Source: Pseudomonadota bacterium
GTDB lineage: Bacteria; Pseudomonadota; Alphaproteobacteria; Rhizobiales; Beijerinckiaceae
Assembly: GCA_023426505.1 (NCBI GenBank)
Contig: JAFAAP010000253.1
Location: forward strand, 1-5,815
Direction of reading: 5' to 3'
DNA: 5,815 nt
Shown: in pieces, positions 1-5,697 of the stretch
Layout: every line of letters starts with the position of its first letter
Position numbering within the stretch: the stretch's first letter is position 1
Made by a program: the position numbers and the translations under genes
Notes under the pieces: model-generated
The model's database searches: none
What the model was told of the DNA's origin: nothing
What the model saw: the letters and a program-made list of their open reading frames with translations, nothing else

Positions 1-12
1 GCGTCGCCGGGT

Positions 13-25
13 GGGGGGGGGGGGG
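13..25. repeat. Poly-G homopolymer run (13 G)
   Basis: An uninterrupted run of 13 G on the plus strand (13 C on the minus strand) starts just after a GT. It lies about 28 bases beyond the stop codon of the GlcG-like gene, so it is not inside a gene visible here. Such tracts are slippage-prone in replication and also prone to sequencing or assembly error. What lies to its left is outside the window. Confidence 0.9.
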
Positions 26-53
26 CCAATCATGCCTGCCACTGCGTTGGTGG

Positions 54-542
54 TCACTTCAGTTTCGCCTGGACCGTGGCAAGACCCGCATTCGCACATT
101 CCTCATCAAGGTGCCCGCCCGGGGCGCCGCCAACGCCCACAGCCCCGATCACCTCGTCGCCTGCTTTCACCGGCACGCCGCCGCCAGGCAGCAGAAAGCC
201 CCCGATGGCTGCCAGGTGCCGGGCGGCCGGGTTCTTGTCGGCATTCTCCATAATGGCGGTGGTGGTGTTGCGGGCGGACGCCGCTGTGTAGGCCTTGGCG
301 CGGCTTGCTTCGACGGTGTGGGGTCCGGCCCGGTCGGCCCGGAGCATCGCGCGCACAAGGCCGACACGATCCACCACCGTCGCCGTCACATTGAAGTTCT
401 TGGCGGCGCACGCCTCGACGGTGGCCTGAGCCAACTCCTGGGCAATCGCCAGCGGCATGTTGCGTTCCTGAAGGACTTCGGCACCAGCGGCCGCAGGAGC
501 CAGAGTGAGAGCCGCGACAACGGCATTGCGAGTATTCGACAT
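54..542 (-). CDS. Secreted GlcG/HbpS-family (DUF336) haem-binding-like protein
   Basis: A 162-residue protein. Residues 1-21 look like a signal peptide: a short basic start (R5), an alanine/leucine-rich core, and an AGA site that predicts cleavage after A21, so the mature protein should be periplasmic or exported. The rest fits the GlcG/HbpS family: an alpha-helical start, a VVDRVG strand around 57-62 (VVD.xG is a family hallmark), a central S/A-K-A-TA helix around 80-90, then a glycine-rich GGFLLPGGGVPV stretch (114-125) and IGAVGVGGA (132-140) followed by D146. Family members bind haem or corrinoids, or sit in glycolate or redox-stress loci; the ligand here cannot be read from sequence. The ATG at 540-542 has a good Shine-Dalgarno, GGAGAA at 548-553, five bases upstream. 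The gene follows a truncated regulator in the same direction, 111 bases away. The family call is firm, the function is not. Confidence 0.88.
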   Translation of the reverse strand: MSNTRNAVVAALTLAPAAAGAEVLQERNMPLAIAQELAQATVEACAAKNFNVTATVVDRVGLVRAMLRADRAGPHTVEASRAKAYTAASARNTTTAIMENADKNPAARHLAAIGGFLLPGGGVPVKAGDEVIGAVGVGGAPGGHLDEECANAGLATVQAKLK

Positions 543-547
543 GGCAC

Positions 548-553
548 TTCTCC
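548..553 (-). promoter_or_regulatory. Ribosome binding site of the GlcG-like gene
   Basis: GGAGAA on the minus strand, five bases before the ATG. It supports the chosen start and the signal peptide that follows. Confidence 0.7.
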
Positions 554-558
554 GGTGG

Positions 559-575
559 GGGATCGTTCGGATCCC
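559..575 (-). promoter_or_regulatory. Inverted repeat in the leader of the GlcG-like gene
   Basis: Perfect 6-bp arms, GGGATC (559-564) and GATCCC (570-575), are separated by 5 bases. The element ends only five bases before the ribosome binding site at 548-553. In the mRNA it would form a hairpin directly upstream of the Shine-Dalgarno; as DNA it could be an operator half-site pair. No known family of site is recognised. Confidence 0.45.
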
Positions 576-604
576 GGCTTGTTCGACACCTGGACTTTAG
601 CCAT

Positions 605-659
605 CCGCCGCTTGGCGGGTTATCGGTGCGGCACCGGAGCCGTCTCCGTAGTTCTACGG
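605..659 (-). repeat. Cluster of four consecutive short inverted repeats
   Basis: Read on the minus strand from 659 down, the sequence holds CCGTAG-AA-CTACGG (646-659), CGGAG-ACGG-CTCCG (635-648), CGGTGC-C-GCACCG (624-636) and CCGCC-AAGC-GGCGG (605-618). Neighbouring arms overlap, so some hairpins are mutually exclusive. The first contains the TAG stop of the regulator remnant (654-656). There is no T-run after any of them, so a classical intrinsic terminator is not shown. The cluster may act as a transcription end or mRNA-protecting structure, or be a REP-like repeat. Confidence 0.55.
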
Positions 660-1046
660 CGAAGTATGGGTCGGACGGGCCAGGAGCACGAGGCGCACCA
701 TCTCGGCAACCGAAGTCGTGCCAAGCTTTTCGGCGAGATTGGCACGGTGGGTTTCAACCGTGCGTGGTGAAACCCCCATGGCGCGGGCGATCTCCTTCGT
801 CATCCAACCGCGGGCCACCATGTCGAGGATCTCGTTCTCGCGCTGCGTGAGACGGGAGAGAAGCGCCCGCGCCTCATTGACCTCGCTGGCTTCCCGGCGC
901 TGCGCCTCAAGCCGGGTGAAGCCCGCCTCGATGGCTTCGATCAGCACCTGCTCGTCGACCGGTTTGGTCAGGAAGTCGACGGCGCCACCCTTATCACGCC
1001 TGAATCCGTCGAACAGGCCCTCGCCAGGCTCAACCGGCTCGTGCAC
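654..1046 (-). pseudogene. 5'-truncated FixJ/NarL-type response regulator (LuxR HTH output domain)
   Basis: The open frame with a GTG start at 1046 gives 130 residues. Residues 65-118 are a clear LuxR/GerE helix-turn-helix: LTQRE opening, then KEIA, SPRTVETHR and KL motifs, ending EMVRLVLLA. In front of it, residues 20-42 match only the last strand and helix of a CheY-like receiver: GGAVDFLTKP, with the conserved Lys at 28, then DEQVLIEAIEAG. A whole FixJ-type protein has about 200 residues, so roughly the first 90 receiver residues are missing, including the acidic pocket and the phospho-acceptor Asp. The same frame stays open up to a stop at 1212-1214, but neither it nor the other minus-strand frames I read there show receiver motifs. 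No good ribosome binding site precedes the GTG. The DNA-binding half is intact, so a phosphorylation-independent short regulator is possible, but a decayed gene is likelier. Confidence 0.75.
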
Positions 1047-1200
1047 AAGACGTCGTCTGGATCTGCAGCGACCTCCGGACCATGGCAGGCGCGTTGCCCG
1101 ACGCCATTCATCCCAAACGATGAGCCGGCCTCGGACCCAGAGTCCTCTGGGAGACCGCCCTAACGGGTCAGGAGCGATCCCGTCGGCCAGGTCCGGGACA

Positions 1201-1226
1201 GGATGCGGCGATCACCGGCCGCATCC
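1201..1226 (-). terminator. Hairpin downstream of htpG, candidate terminator
   Basis: A perfect 9-bp inverted repeat, GGATGCGGC (1201-1209) and GCCGCATCC (1218-1226), has an 8-base loop. It lies about 33 bases past the htpG stop. The bases that follow on the minus strand (TGTCCC) are not a T-tract, so it is not a textbook intrinsic terminator. GC-rich alphaproteobacteria often end transcripts with weak or no T-tracts, so the position still favours a transcript end. Confidence 0.55.
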
Positions 1227-1259
1227 CGCCAGCCACCGAAAGCCGCGTCCACGAGACTC

Positions 1260-3149
1260 CTATGGCACGCACCGCCGCATCAGCCGCGCCAGACGCTGCG
1301 AGAAGGCTTTCGCATCAGCCGGCAATTCCCCGTCCAGGATCCGCGCCTCATCCAGCAGCAGGTGAGCGGCGTCTTCACGGAGCGCCTGCTGATCCTTGCC
1401 CAGGTTGGCCAGGGCCACGACGAGGTCATGGCGCGGATTGATCTCCAGCACGGGTTTGGCCGCGGACGGCAGCTGGCCCGCGCGGGCGAGAAGCCGCTCG
1501 AGCTGGCGGTCCATGCCGGTCTCGGATGCCACGAGGCAGACGGCGCTTTCCGTCAGCCGCTCGGAGGCACGCACATCGGCGACGGCCTCCCCGAGGGTGG
1601 CCTTCACGGATTGGATGAACTGCGTCACCGCCTCCGGTGCCGGCGCGCCCGCGTTCTCATGCGCCTCGAGCAGAGGGACCTGCGCCAGATCGGCCGCGCC
1701 CTGAGTCACCGACTTGAACGGCTTGCCCTCATAATCGACGCCGGCCGTAACCCAGAAGCTGTCGACCGGATCGGGCAGCAGCAGCACCTCGATGCCGCGG
1801 GCCCGGTAGCCCTCAAGCTGCGGAGAGGCCTCGAGCCGGGCCAGATCCGTCCCCGTCACGTAGTAGATCGCCGTCTGGTTCTCCTTGAGCGAGCCGACAT
1901 AGTCCTTGAGCGAGCGCCACCCGCCGCCAGTGGCGGTGCTCTTGAACCGGGCCAGGCCCAGCAAGGTCTGGCGCCGCTCGAAATCCTCATAGAGCCCCTC
2001 CTTCAGCACCGCGCCGAAGGCCTCCCACACCTTGGTGTAGGCCTCCGCATCGTTCTGCACGAGCTTGTCAAGCTCGCTCAGGACCCGGCTGGTCACGCCC
2101 TTCTTAATGGCGGCGAGAAGCGGGCTCTCCTGGATCATCTCGCGCGAGACGTTAAGCGGCAGGTCGGCCGAGTCGACGAGCCCGCGCACGAAGCGCAGGT
2201 ACCGCGGCAGGAGCTCGGCCCCGTCGGTGATGAAGACCCGCTTGACGTAAAGCTTCATCCGCCCGTGACGCTCGTCGAACAGGTCGAAGGGCGTGGAGCC
2301 CGGCACGAAGGCCAGCGCCGTGTATTCGTGGCGGCCCTCGGCCCGGAAATGCACGGTCAGGGCTGGCACGTCGAACTGGCCGGCCACGCTGCGGTAGAAG
2401 TCGGTGTAGTCCTCCGGCGTAATCTCGGAGCGCGGCTTGACCCAGAGAGCGGCGCCATCGGCGACCTCCTGCGGCTCCGCCCCGGGCCTCTCGACAAGGG
2501 AGATCGGCACCGGAACGTGGCCGGACTGCTCTTTGGCGATGCGCTCGAGTCGGGAGCGCTCCGTGTAGGATTTTGCCTCCTCCATCAGGTGGAGAATGAC
2601 CCGGGTGCCGCGGGCGGGGGCCTCATCCAACGCGATTGGCGCAACCGTATAGGAGCCCTTTCCGTCGGACGACCAGATCGTGGCCTCGTCACTGCCAGCC
2701 CGGCGGGAGACGACATCGACCCGGTCGGCCACCATGAAGGCGGAGTAGAAGCCAACGCCGAACTGTCCGATCAGCTGGGCCCCTTCGCCGCCCTGGGCAG
2801 CTTGGATCCGGTCCATGAAGGCCTTGGTGCCCGAGCGGGCGATAGTGCCGAGCGCCTCGATCATCTCGTCCCGGCTCATGCCGATGCCATTATCCTCGAC
2901 CGTCAGGCGGCGGGTGTCGGCATCGATCAGCAGCGTGATCCGGGCCTTGGGATCATTGCCGAGCAGGGCGGGGTGGGAGATCGCCTCGTAGCGCAGCTTC
3001 TCGCAGGCATCGGCCGCATTGGAGATCAGCTCGCGCAGGAAAACGTCCTTGTCGGAATAGACCGAGTGCACCATCAGGTGCAGCAGCTTGGCGACATCGG
3101 CCGCGAACGTGTGGTTCTCAGGGGCGGGCGTGGTGTCAGCAGTCGTCAT
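1260..3149 (-). CDS. htpG: Molecular chaperone HtpG (bacterial Hsp90)
   Basis: A 629-residue protein, the normal length for bacterial Hsp90, a cytosolic ATP-driven dimeric chaperone that remodels client proteins with DnaK. The N-terminal ATPase (GHKL) domain covers about 12-225: LRELISNAADA (38-48, catalytic Glu40 and Mg-binding Asn44), DNGIG (86-90), GTIARSGT (101-108) and GQFGVGFYSAF (128-138). The middle domain follows from about 230 (ALWVKPRSEI), with YVKRVFITD (301-309) and SADLPLNVSRE (327-337) carrying the catalytic-loop Arg336. The C-terminal dimerisation domain runs from about 510 to the end; as in other bacteria there is no MEEVD tail. All key residues are present and the frame is unbroken. 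The ATG at 3147-3149 matches the usual N-terminus, but the ribosome binding site is poor (AAGG about 13 bases upstream). A heat-shock promoter lies 37-65 bases upstream, so the gene is probably its own transcription unit. Confidence 0.98.
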   Translation of the reverse strand: MTTADTTPAPENHTFAADVAKLLHLMVHSVYSDKDVFLRELISNAADACEKLRYEAISHPALLGNDPKARITLLIDADTRRLTVEDNGIGMSRDEMIEALGTIARSGTKAFMDRIQAAQGGEGAQLIGQFGVGFYSAFMVADRVDVVSRRAGSDEATIWSSDGKGSYTVAPIALDEAPARGTRVILHLMEEAKSYTERSRLERIAKEQSGHVPVPISLVERPGAEPQEVADGAALWVKPRSEITPEDYTDFYRSVAGQFDVPALTVHFRAEGRHEYTALAFVPGSTPFDLFDERHGRMKLYVKRVFITDGAELLPRYLRFVRGLVDSADLPLNVSREMIQESPLLAAIKKGVTSRVLSELDKLVQNDAEAYTKVWEAFGAVLKEGLYEDFERRQTLLGLARFKSTATGGGWRSLKDYVGSLKENQTAIYYVTGTDLARLEASPQLEGYRARGIEVLLLPDPVDSFWVTAGVDYEGKPFKSVTQGAADLAQVPLLEAHENAGAPAPEAVTQFIQSVKATLGEAVADVRASERLTESAVCLVASETGMDRQLERLLARAGQLPSAAKPVLEINPRHDLVVALANLGKDQQALREDAAHLLLDEARILDGELPADAKAFSQRLARLMRRCVP

Positions 3150-3185
3150 GGCGTGAGATGAACCTTGTTGCTCCGGCGGGCGATG

Positions 3186-3214
3186 AGATGGCGGCGAACG
3201 GTCAAGATTTCAAG
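3186..3214 (-). promoter_or_regulatory. Sigma-32 (RpoH) heat-shock promoter of htpG
   Basis: On the minus strand the -35 element is CTTGAAA (3208-3214), an exact match to the sigma-32 consensus. After a 14-base spacer, CGCCATCT (3186-3193) matches CCCCATNT with one mismatch. Spacing is within the known 11-16 range. Transcription would begin near 3178, giving a leader of about 30 bases before the htpG ATG. No CIRCE element is seen. Confidence 0.75.
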
Positions 3215-3264
3215 CCTGAAAGCCTTGGATGAGGCCGGCTGTGCAGAAATCCGGCAGGTACCGC

Positions 3265-4266
3265 TTAGCGTGCCGACCGGAACCGCTCGAAGGCGGTGAT
3301 CCTCTGGCAGAAGGGCTCGACCTCGCGCCGGTAAACCTCGCGCCGCAGAAAGGTGAGCTCTGTCTCGCCGGCCTCCTCGTCGACCTCCACCCACCACGCC
3401 TTCGGCCGGCCGTCGCTGCCGTCGTTCCAGCGGTATCCTCGCGACTTCAGCACGTCCTTCATGTCGAACGGACTGCCCTCGGCCCAGATGCGCACGAGCG
3501 CCTTCCGGGCCGAGGCCAGCAGGTGCCCGAAGGGGAGCCCGGCGCCTGAGGGGAGGGGGAAGGCCAGCACCTCGAGCAGGGCATGGCAGTCCTCGACGGC
3601 CCGGTGGCCCTGGTGGAACCAGCCGCACTGGGTCAGGAGGTATCCTAGCTTCGAGCCTTCGAACCCGAATCCGCTCCACGCGATCTCGGAATGGGAGCAG
3701 GCCCAAGCCTTGACCTGGAAGCCCTTCGACAGGCGCTCGCAGAAAGGGCGGTCGAAGCGGGCATTGTGCGCGATGATGATATCCGCCGGCCCGATGAACC
3801 GCTCGACCGCCGCAAGATCGAGCGCCTGGCCCGCAACCATCTCGGGCGTGATTCCGGTCAGGCGGGTGATCTCGGGGCTGATGGGCACGCCCGGCTCGCG
3901 CAGGCCATTGAACGTGCCGATCACGTCCCCGATCCGGCCCTCCTCGTCATACAGAAAGGCCACCATGCCGAGTTCAATCACCTCGTCCCGCGTGTGATCC
4001 AGGCCCGTGGTCTCGGTATCGACGATGATCCCGATCTTCTCGCCCTGACGAGGCGCACGCGAGATCGCTATGGGACGGGGCTGCAAGCGGCGGAGGACAC
4101 GATAGTCGCCGGTGGCCTCCAGCATCCGGGCGGCAGTCTCATGGTCGGGGGCTTTGAACGACTCGCTACGGTGCCTAGCCTTGATGACAATCTCATCGGC
4201 GGGTCTGGTCTCGATGGGTCCCGGCGGTGCGTCGTAGTCCAAGAAAAGATCAGCCTGCCCTCGCAT
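3265..4266 (-). CDS. DnaQ-like DEDDh 3'-5' exonuclease
   Basis: A 333-residue protein with a complete RNase T/DnaQ exonuclease fold at about 77-235. Exo I is IVDTETTG (81-88, metal ligands Asp83 and Glu85), Exo II is AHNARFD (166-172, Asp172), and Exo III is the DEDDh form, His221 with Asp226 in HRAVED. All four acidic ligands and the general-base His are present, so it should degrade single-stranded DNA or RNA ends from the 3' side. The first 75 residues are charged and unassigned. A C-terminal part of about 80 residues (255-333) has aromatic and basic motifs (RGYRW 276-280, PKAWWVEV 288-295) and may bind nucleic acid; I recognise this extension as common in alphaproteobacterial DnaQ-like proteins but cannot name it. 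It lacks the clamp-binding and polymerase features needed to call it the Pol III epsilon subunit, so a repair or processing nuclease is likelier. GGAAGG at 4274-4279, seven bases before the ATG, supports this start. Confidence 0.92.
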   Translation of the reverse strand: MRGQADLFLDYDAPPGPIETRPADEIVIKARHRSESFKAPDHETAARMLEATGDYRVLRRLQPRPIAISRAPRQGEKIGIIVDTETTGLDHTRDEVIELGMVAFLYDEEGRIGDVIGTFNGLREPGVPISPEITRLTGITPEMVAGQALDLAAVERFIGPADIIIAHNARFDRPFCERLSKGFQVKAWACSHSEIAWSGFGFEGSKLGYLLTQCGWFHQGHRAVEDCHALLEVLAFPLPSGAGLPFGHLLASARKALVRIWAEGSPFDMKDVLKSRGYRWNDGSDGRPKAWWVEVDEEAGETELTFLRREVYRREVEPFCQRITAFERFRSAR

Positions 4267-4606
4267 TCCCGCACCTTCCGCCCCGCCGATGGGCCAGGGC
4301 TCACGCCTGAGCCTGGTGGGGCAGACTAGCGGGATGCAGGTCGCCAGATCGTTAATGCGGGTGTGCCGGGTGGAGGCGCGCCGTCGACAGCCTTGGGTCC
4401 GCCAAGTGCCGATCCGTCCTCCCGTTTGTCAGCCACCTGATGCCGCGCATTCGGGGAGACCCGCAATAGGGCCTGAGGTCCTTCCGGCTGGCAGCGACAT
4501 TCGCGGTCCAGTCCGCAAGGGTGCTCTCCTCCGGTGTCGAGACGAAATGCGGCATCCTCCGTAATCCGCCCCCACTCATCCCCAAGGTGACGCGTGACGT
4601 TGCCTT
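4267..4606. other. 340-base intergenic region upstream of the exonuclease
   Basis: No convincing gene is seen. It holds the exonuclease ribosome binding site and an imperfect hairpin at 4294-4316 (arms CCA-G-GGCTCA and TGAGCC-TGG, one bulged G, 4-base loop), about 28 bases before the ATG. A 77-codon minus-strand frame (4585-4352) has no recognisable domain and no strong signal for translation. I could not pick out a credible -35/-10 pair. The promoter of the exonuclease probably lies here. Confidence 0.6.
4274..4279 (-). promoter_or_regulatory. Ribosome binding site of the exonuclease gene
   Basis: GGAAGG on the minus strand, seven bases before the ATG at 4264-4266. It fixes the start among several possible ones. 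Confidence 0.7.
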
Positions 4607-4621
4607 CTAACGGGCGGCAAC
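4599..4621 (-). terminator. Hairpin spanning the stop codon of the peptidoglycan-binding gene
   Basis: Perfect 6-bp arms, GTTGCC (4599-4604) and GGCAAC (4616-4621), enclose an 11-base loop that contains the TAG stop (4607-4609). No T-run follows. It could contribute to ending the transcript, but the evidence is only the stem and its position. Confidence 0.3.
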
Positions 4622-5242
4622 TTTGAGGGATTGCGTCAGCTGTTTCAGCGTCGGAGCATCAAGCTCGCGTGTCACCGTTAAGCCCTTGGCCCGCTGAAAC
4701 GCTTCGATGGCGCGTCGCGTGCCCGGTCCGATGACCCCGTCGGCCGTCAACTTGCCATAACCGAGCTTTGCCAGAGCTTTTTGAGCCGTGGCCGCCACCG
4801 CCCGTTTAGGATCCGGCGCCTTGCTCTCCACCGACCCCGTGGCGGAAACATCCGCATGCGCTTGTGACGCACGGTTGGTTACATCGCTCAGTCCCAGCTG
4901 CGCAAGGACGAGTTCGGATTGTATCTGATCACGGGCATCCGTGAGTTGCCTGAGTTCTTCGCGAAAGGCTGGAATCTGAGCCTGCAACTGCTTCCACTCG
5001 CCCGTTGTTGCCTGAGCCCGCGCCCGCTCAGACAACAGGTCCGTCTGGATCTGGCTGAGACTGGCCACTTGTGCGCGCAACTGGCTCTCGATGTTGGCTG
5101 ACGATTGGGTGACGAGGATAAACGCCCCCCATCCCGCGACGGCAACAAGGGCCAGAACAACGTTTGCGGCGCGACGGATTTCGAACCAGTGCGGCAACTC
5201 TCTACGAAACATCAGCAACTCTTCACGCATGGGATGGGACAC
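4607..5242 (-). CDS. Membrane-anchored coiled-coil protein with C-terminal peptidoglycan-binding domain
   Basis: A 211-residue protein with three parts. A short cytoplasmic N-terminus (charged, 1-26) leads into one hydrophobic segment at about 27-45 (VVLALVAVAGWGAFILV), a signal anchor. Residues 49-117 are rich in Q, E, L and R with repeated helix-forming spacing and look like a coiled coil. After a flexible linker (about 118-145), residues 147-203 match the PG_binding_1 fold: AQKALAKLGYG, DGVIGPGTRRAIEAFQRAKGL, then an L-D-A-PTL-L ending. The likely picture is an inner-membrane protein whose periplasmic tip contacts the cell wall. No enzymatic domain is present. The start is uncertain: GTG at 5242 has GAGG about 12 bases upstream, ATG at 5230 has no site, and ATG at 5212 follows GAAGAG by six bases; all keep the membrane segment. 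I do not recognise a named gene. Confidence 0.85.
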   Translation of the reverse strand: MSHPMREELLMFRRELPHWFEIRRAANVVLALVAVAGWGAFILVTQSSANIESQLRAQVASLSQIQTDLLSERARAQATTGEWKQLQAQIPAFREELRQLTDARDQIQSELVLAQLGLSDVTNRASQAHADVSATGSVESKAPDPKRAVAATAQKALAKLGYGKLTADGVIGPGTRRAIEAFQRAKGLTVTRELDAPTLKQLTQSLKVAAR

Positions 5243-5395
5243 AGGAGCGATTCCTCGCCGCGGACGAGGATGGTCGAGACTGTGGTCGGAAGATGGCCCA
5301 AACTGCCGGATTGAAGGACACGTCGAACGAACGGAGGCGCTTGATGGTGGTATGGTTAGCTGTCGGTTAAGACAGGTGTTTGCGGCTCCGTAAAT

Positions 5396-5412
5396 GCATC
5401 ATGACATGATGC
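5396..5412. promoter_or_regulatory. Perfect 17-bp palindrome, candidate operator
   Basis: GCATCATG and CATGATGC, 8-bp arms around a single central A. A one-base centre cannot form a normal hairpin loop at full length, and the size suits binding of a dimeric regulator. It lies about 150 bases upstream of the peptidoglycan-binding gene and about 140 bases from the IS transposase stop. No regulator family is assigned. Confidence 0.5.
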
Positions 5413-5498
5413 CTGCTGATGGCAGCGACTACGATCAAACCCATGCGATTGAAGATCCCATCGACATGGGCTCCTCGGTGGCTGAGTCATTCAGAGCA

Positions 5499-5523
5499 GA
5501 TCGTGTCCCGTGGCGTGGTGTAA
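5499..5523 (-). mobile_element. Candidate terminal end of the IS256-type element
   Basis: About 30-55 bases beyond the transposase stop the minus strand reads TTACACCACGCCACGGGACA and continues CGATC. This resembles the sequence that closes many IS256-family elements after the transposase gene. The matching inverted repeat at the other end is outside the window, and no target duplication can be checked, so the boundary is tentative. Confidence 0.35.
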
Positions 5524-5553
5524 GAGCGCCAATCCTCGGCTGAGCCGGGTTGC

Positions 5554-5697
5554 TCAGGCGGTCATGGCCGACAGCCTGCGAACGGGATCATCGCGCAACG
5601 AACTCAGACTTTCCAGCGACATGTAACGTCGACTGACGGCCCACTCGTCATTCTGCTCCAGCATCAGGGCTCCCACGAGTCGGAGCACGACGGCCTC
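5554..5697 (-). pseudogene. IS256-family transposase, C-terminal remnant
   Basis: The last 47 codons before a TGA (5554-5556) match the conserved end of IS256/mutator-type transposases: RLVGALMLEQNDEWAV, then RRYMSLE and a short variable tail. A whole family member is about 400 residues with a DDE catalytic site; only this non-catalytic end is visible. The frame continues upstream to an in-frame TAG at 5797-5799, but the preceding residues lack the expected NREIKRR and VGIFPN motifs, apart from a possible PLE match near 5730. The gene therefore seems deleted or rearranged just before this point rather than merely cut by the window edge. It would be inactive as read here. Confidence 0.75.

Larger units (their letters stand above)
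5243..5553. other. 311-base intergenic region between the peptidoglycan-binding gene and the IS remnant
   Basis: No gene is supported; the short plus-strand frames that run into it from the peptidoglycan-binding gene show no domain. It contains a short hairpin at 5360-5375 (CTGTC, 6-base loop, GACAG), a perfect 17-bp palindrome at 5396-5412, and a candidate IS end near 5499-5523. The promoter for the peptidoglycan-binding gene should lie within it, but no clear -35/-10 pair was found. Confidence 0.6.

Noticed and set aside
111..770. A 219-codon plus-strand frame opposite the GlcG-like gene
   Set aside because: Antisense shadow; the minus-strand gene has a signal peptide, ribosome binding site and family motifs, and this frame has none.
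1163..1183. A second hairpin downstream of htpG (ACGGG / CCCGT)
   Set aside because: Only five base pairs with a bulged continuation and an unfavourable loop; not distinguishable from chance in this GC-rich sequence.
1203..3161. A 652-codon open frame on the plus strand covering the whole of htpG
   Set aside because: It is exactly antisense to an intact, highly conserved chaperone gene. Its protein has no recognisable domain and a composition expected from the codon bias of GC-rich DNA (many R, L, G, H, D). Length alone is not evidence here.
3146..3706. A 186-codon minus-strand frame overlapping the end of the exonuclease and the htpG promoter
   Set aside because: Arginine- and proline-rich out-of-frame shadow of the exonuclease; it would also run through the heat-shock promoter and overlap the htpG start.
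3265..4266. Calling the exonuclease dnaQ, the Pol III proofreading subunit
   Set aside because: It has the catalytic motifs, but a long N-terminal leader and a distinct C-terminal extension, no visible clamp-binding motif, and no replication gene next to it. The broader family name is safer.
3691..4329. A 212-codon plus-strand frame opposite the exonuclease
   Set aside because: It mirrors the exonuclease gene on the other strand and has no domain or ribosome binding site that would compete with the intact DEDDh nuclease.
4352..4585. A 77-codon minus-strand frame in the gap upstream of the exonuclease
   Set aside because: No domain recognised, the G-rich bases before its start are too close to serve as a clear ribosome binding site, and the C-terminal half has the arginine/histidine-rich look of non-coding GC-rich DNA. 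It cannot be excluded, but it is not supported.
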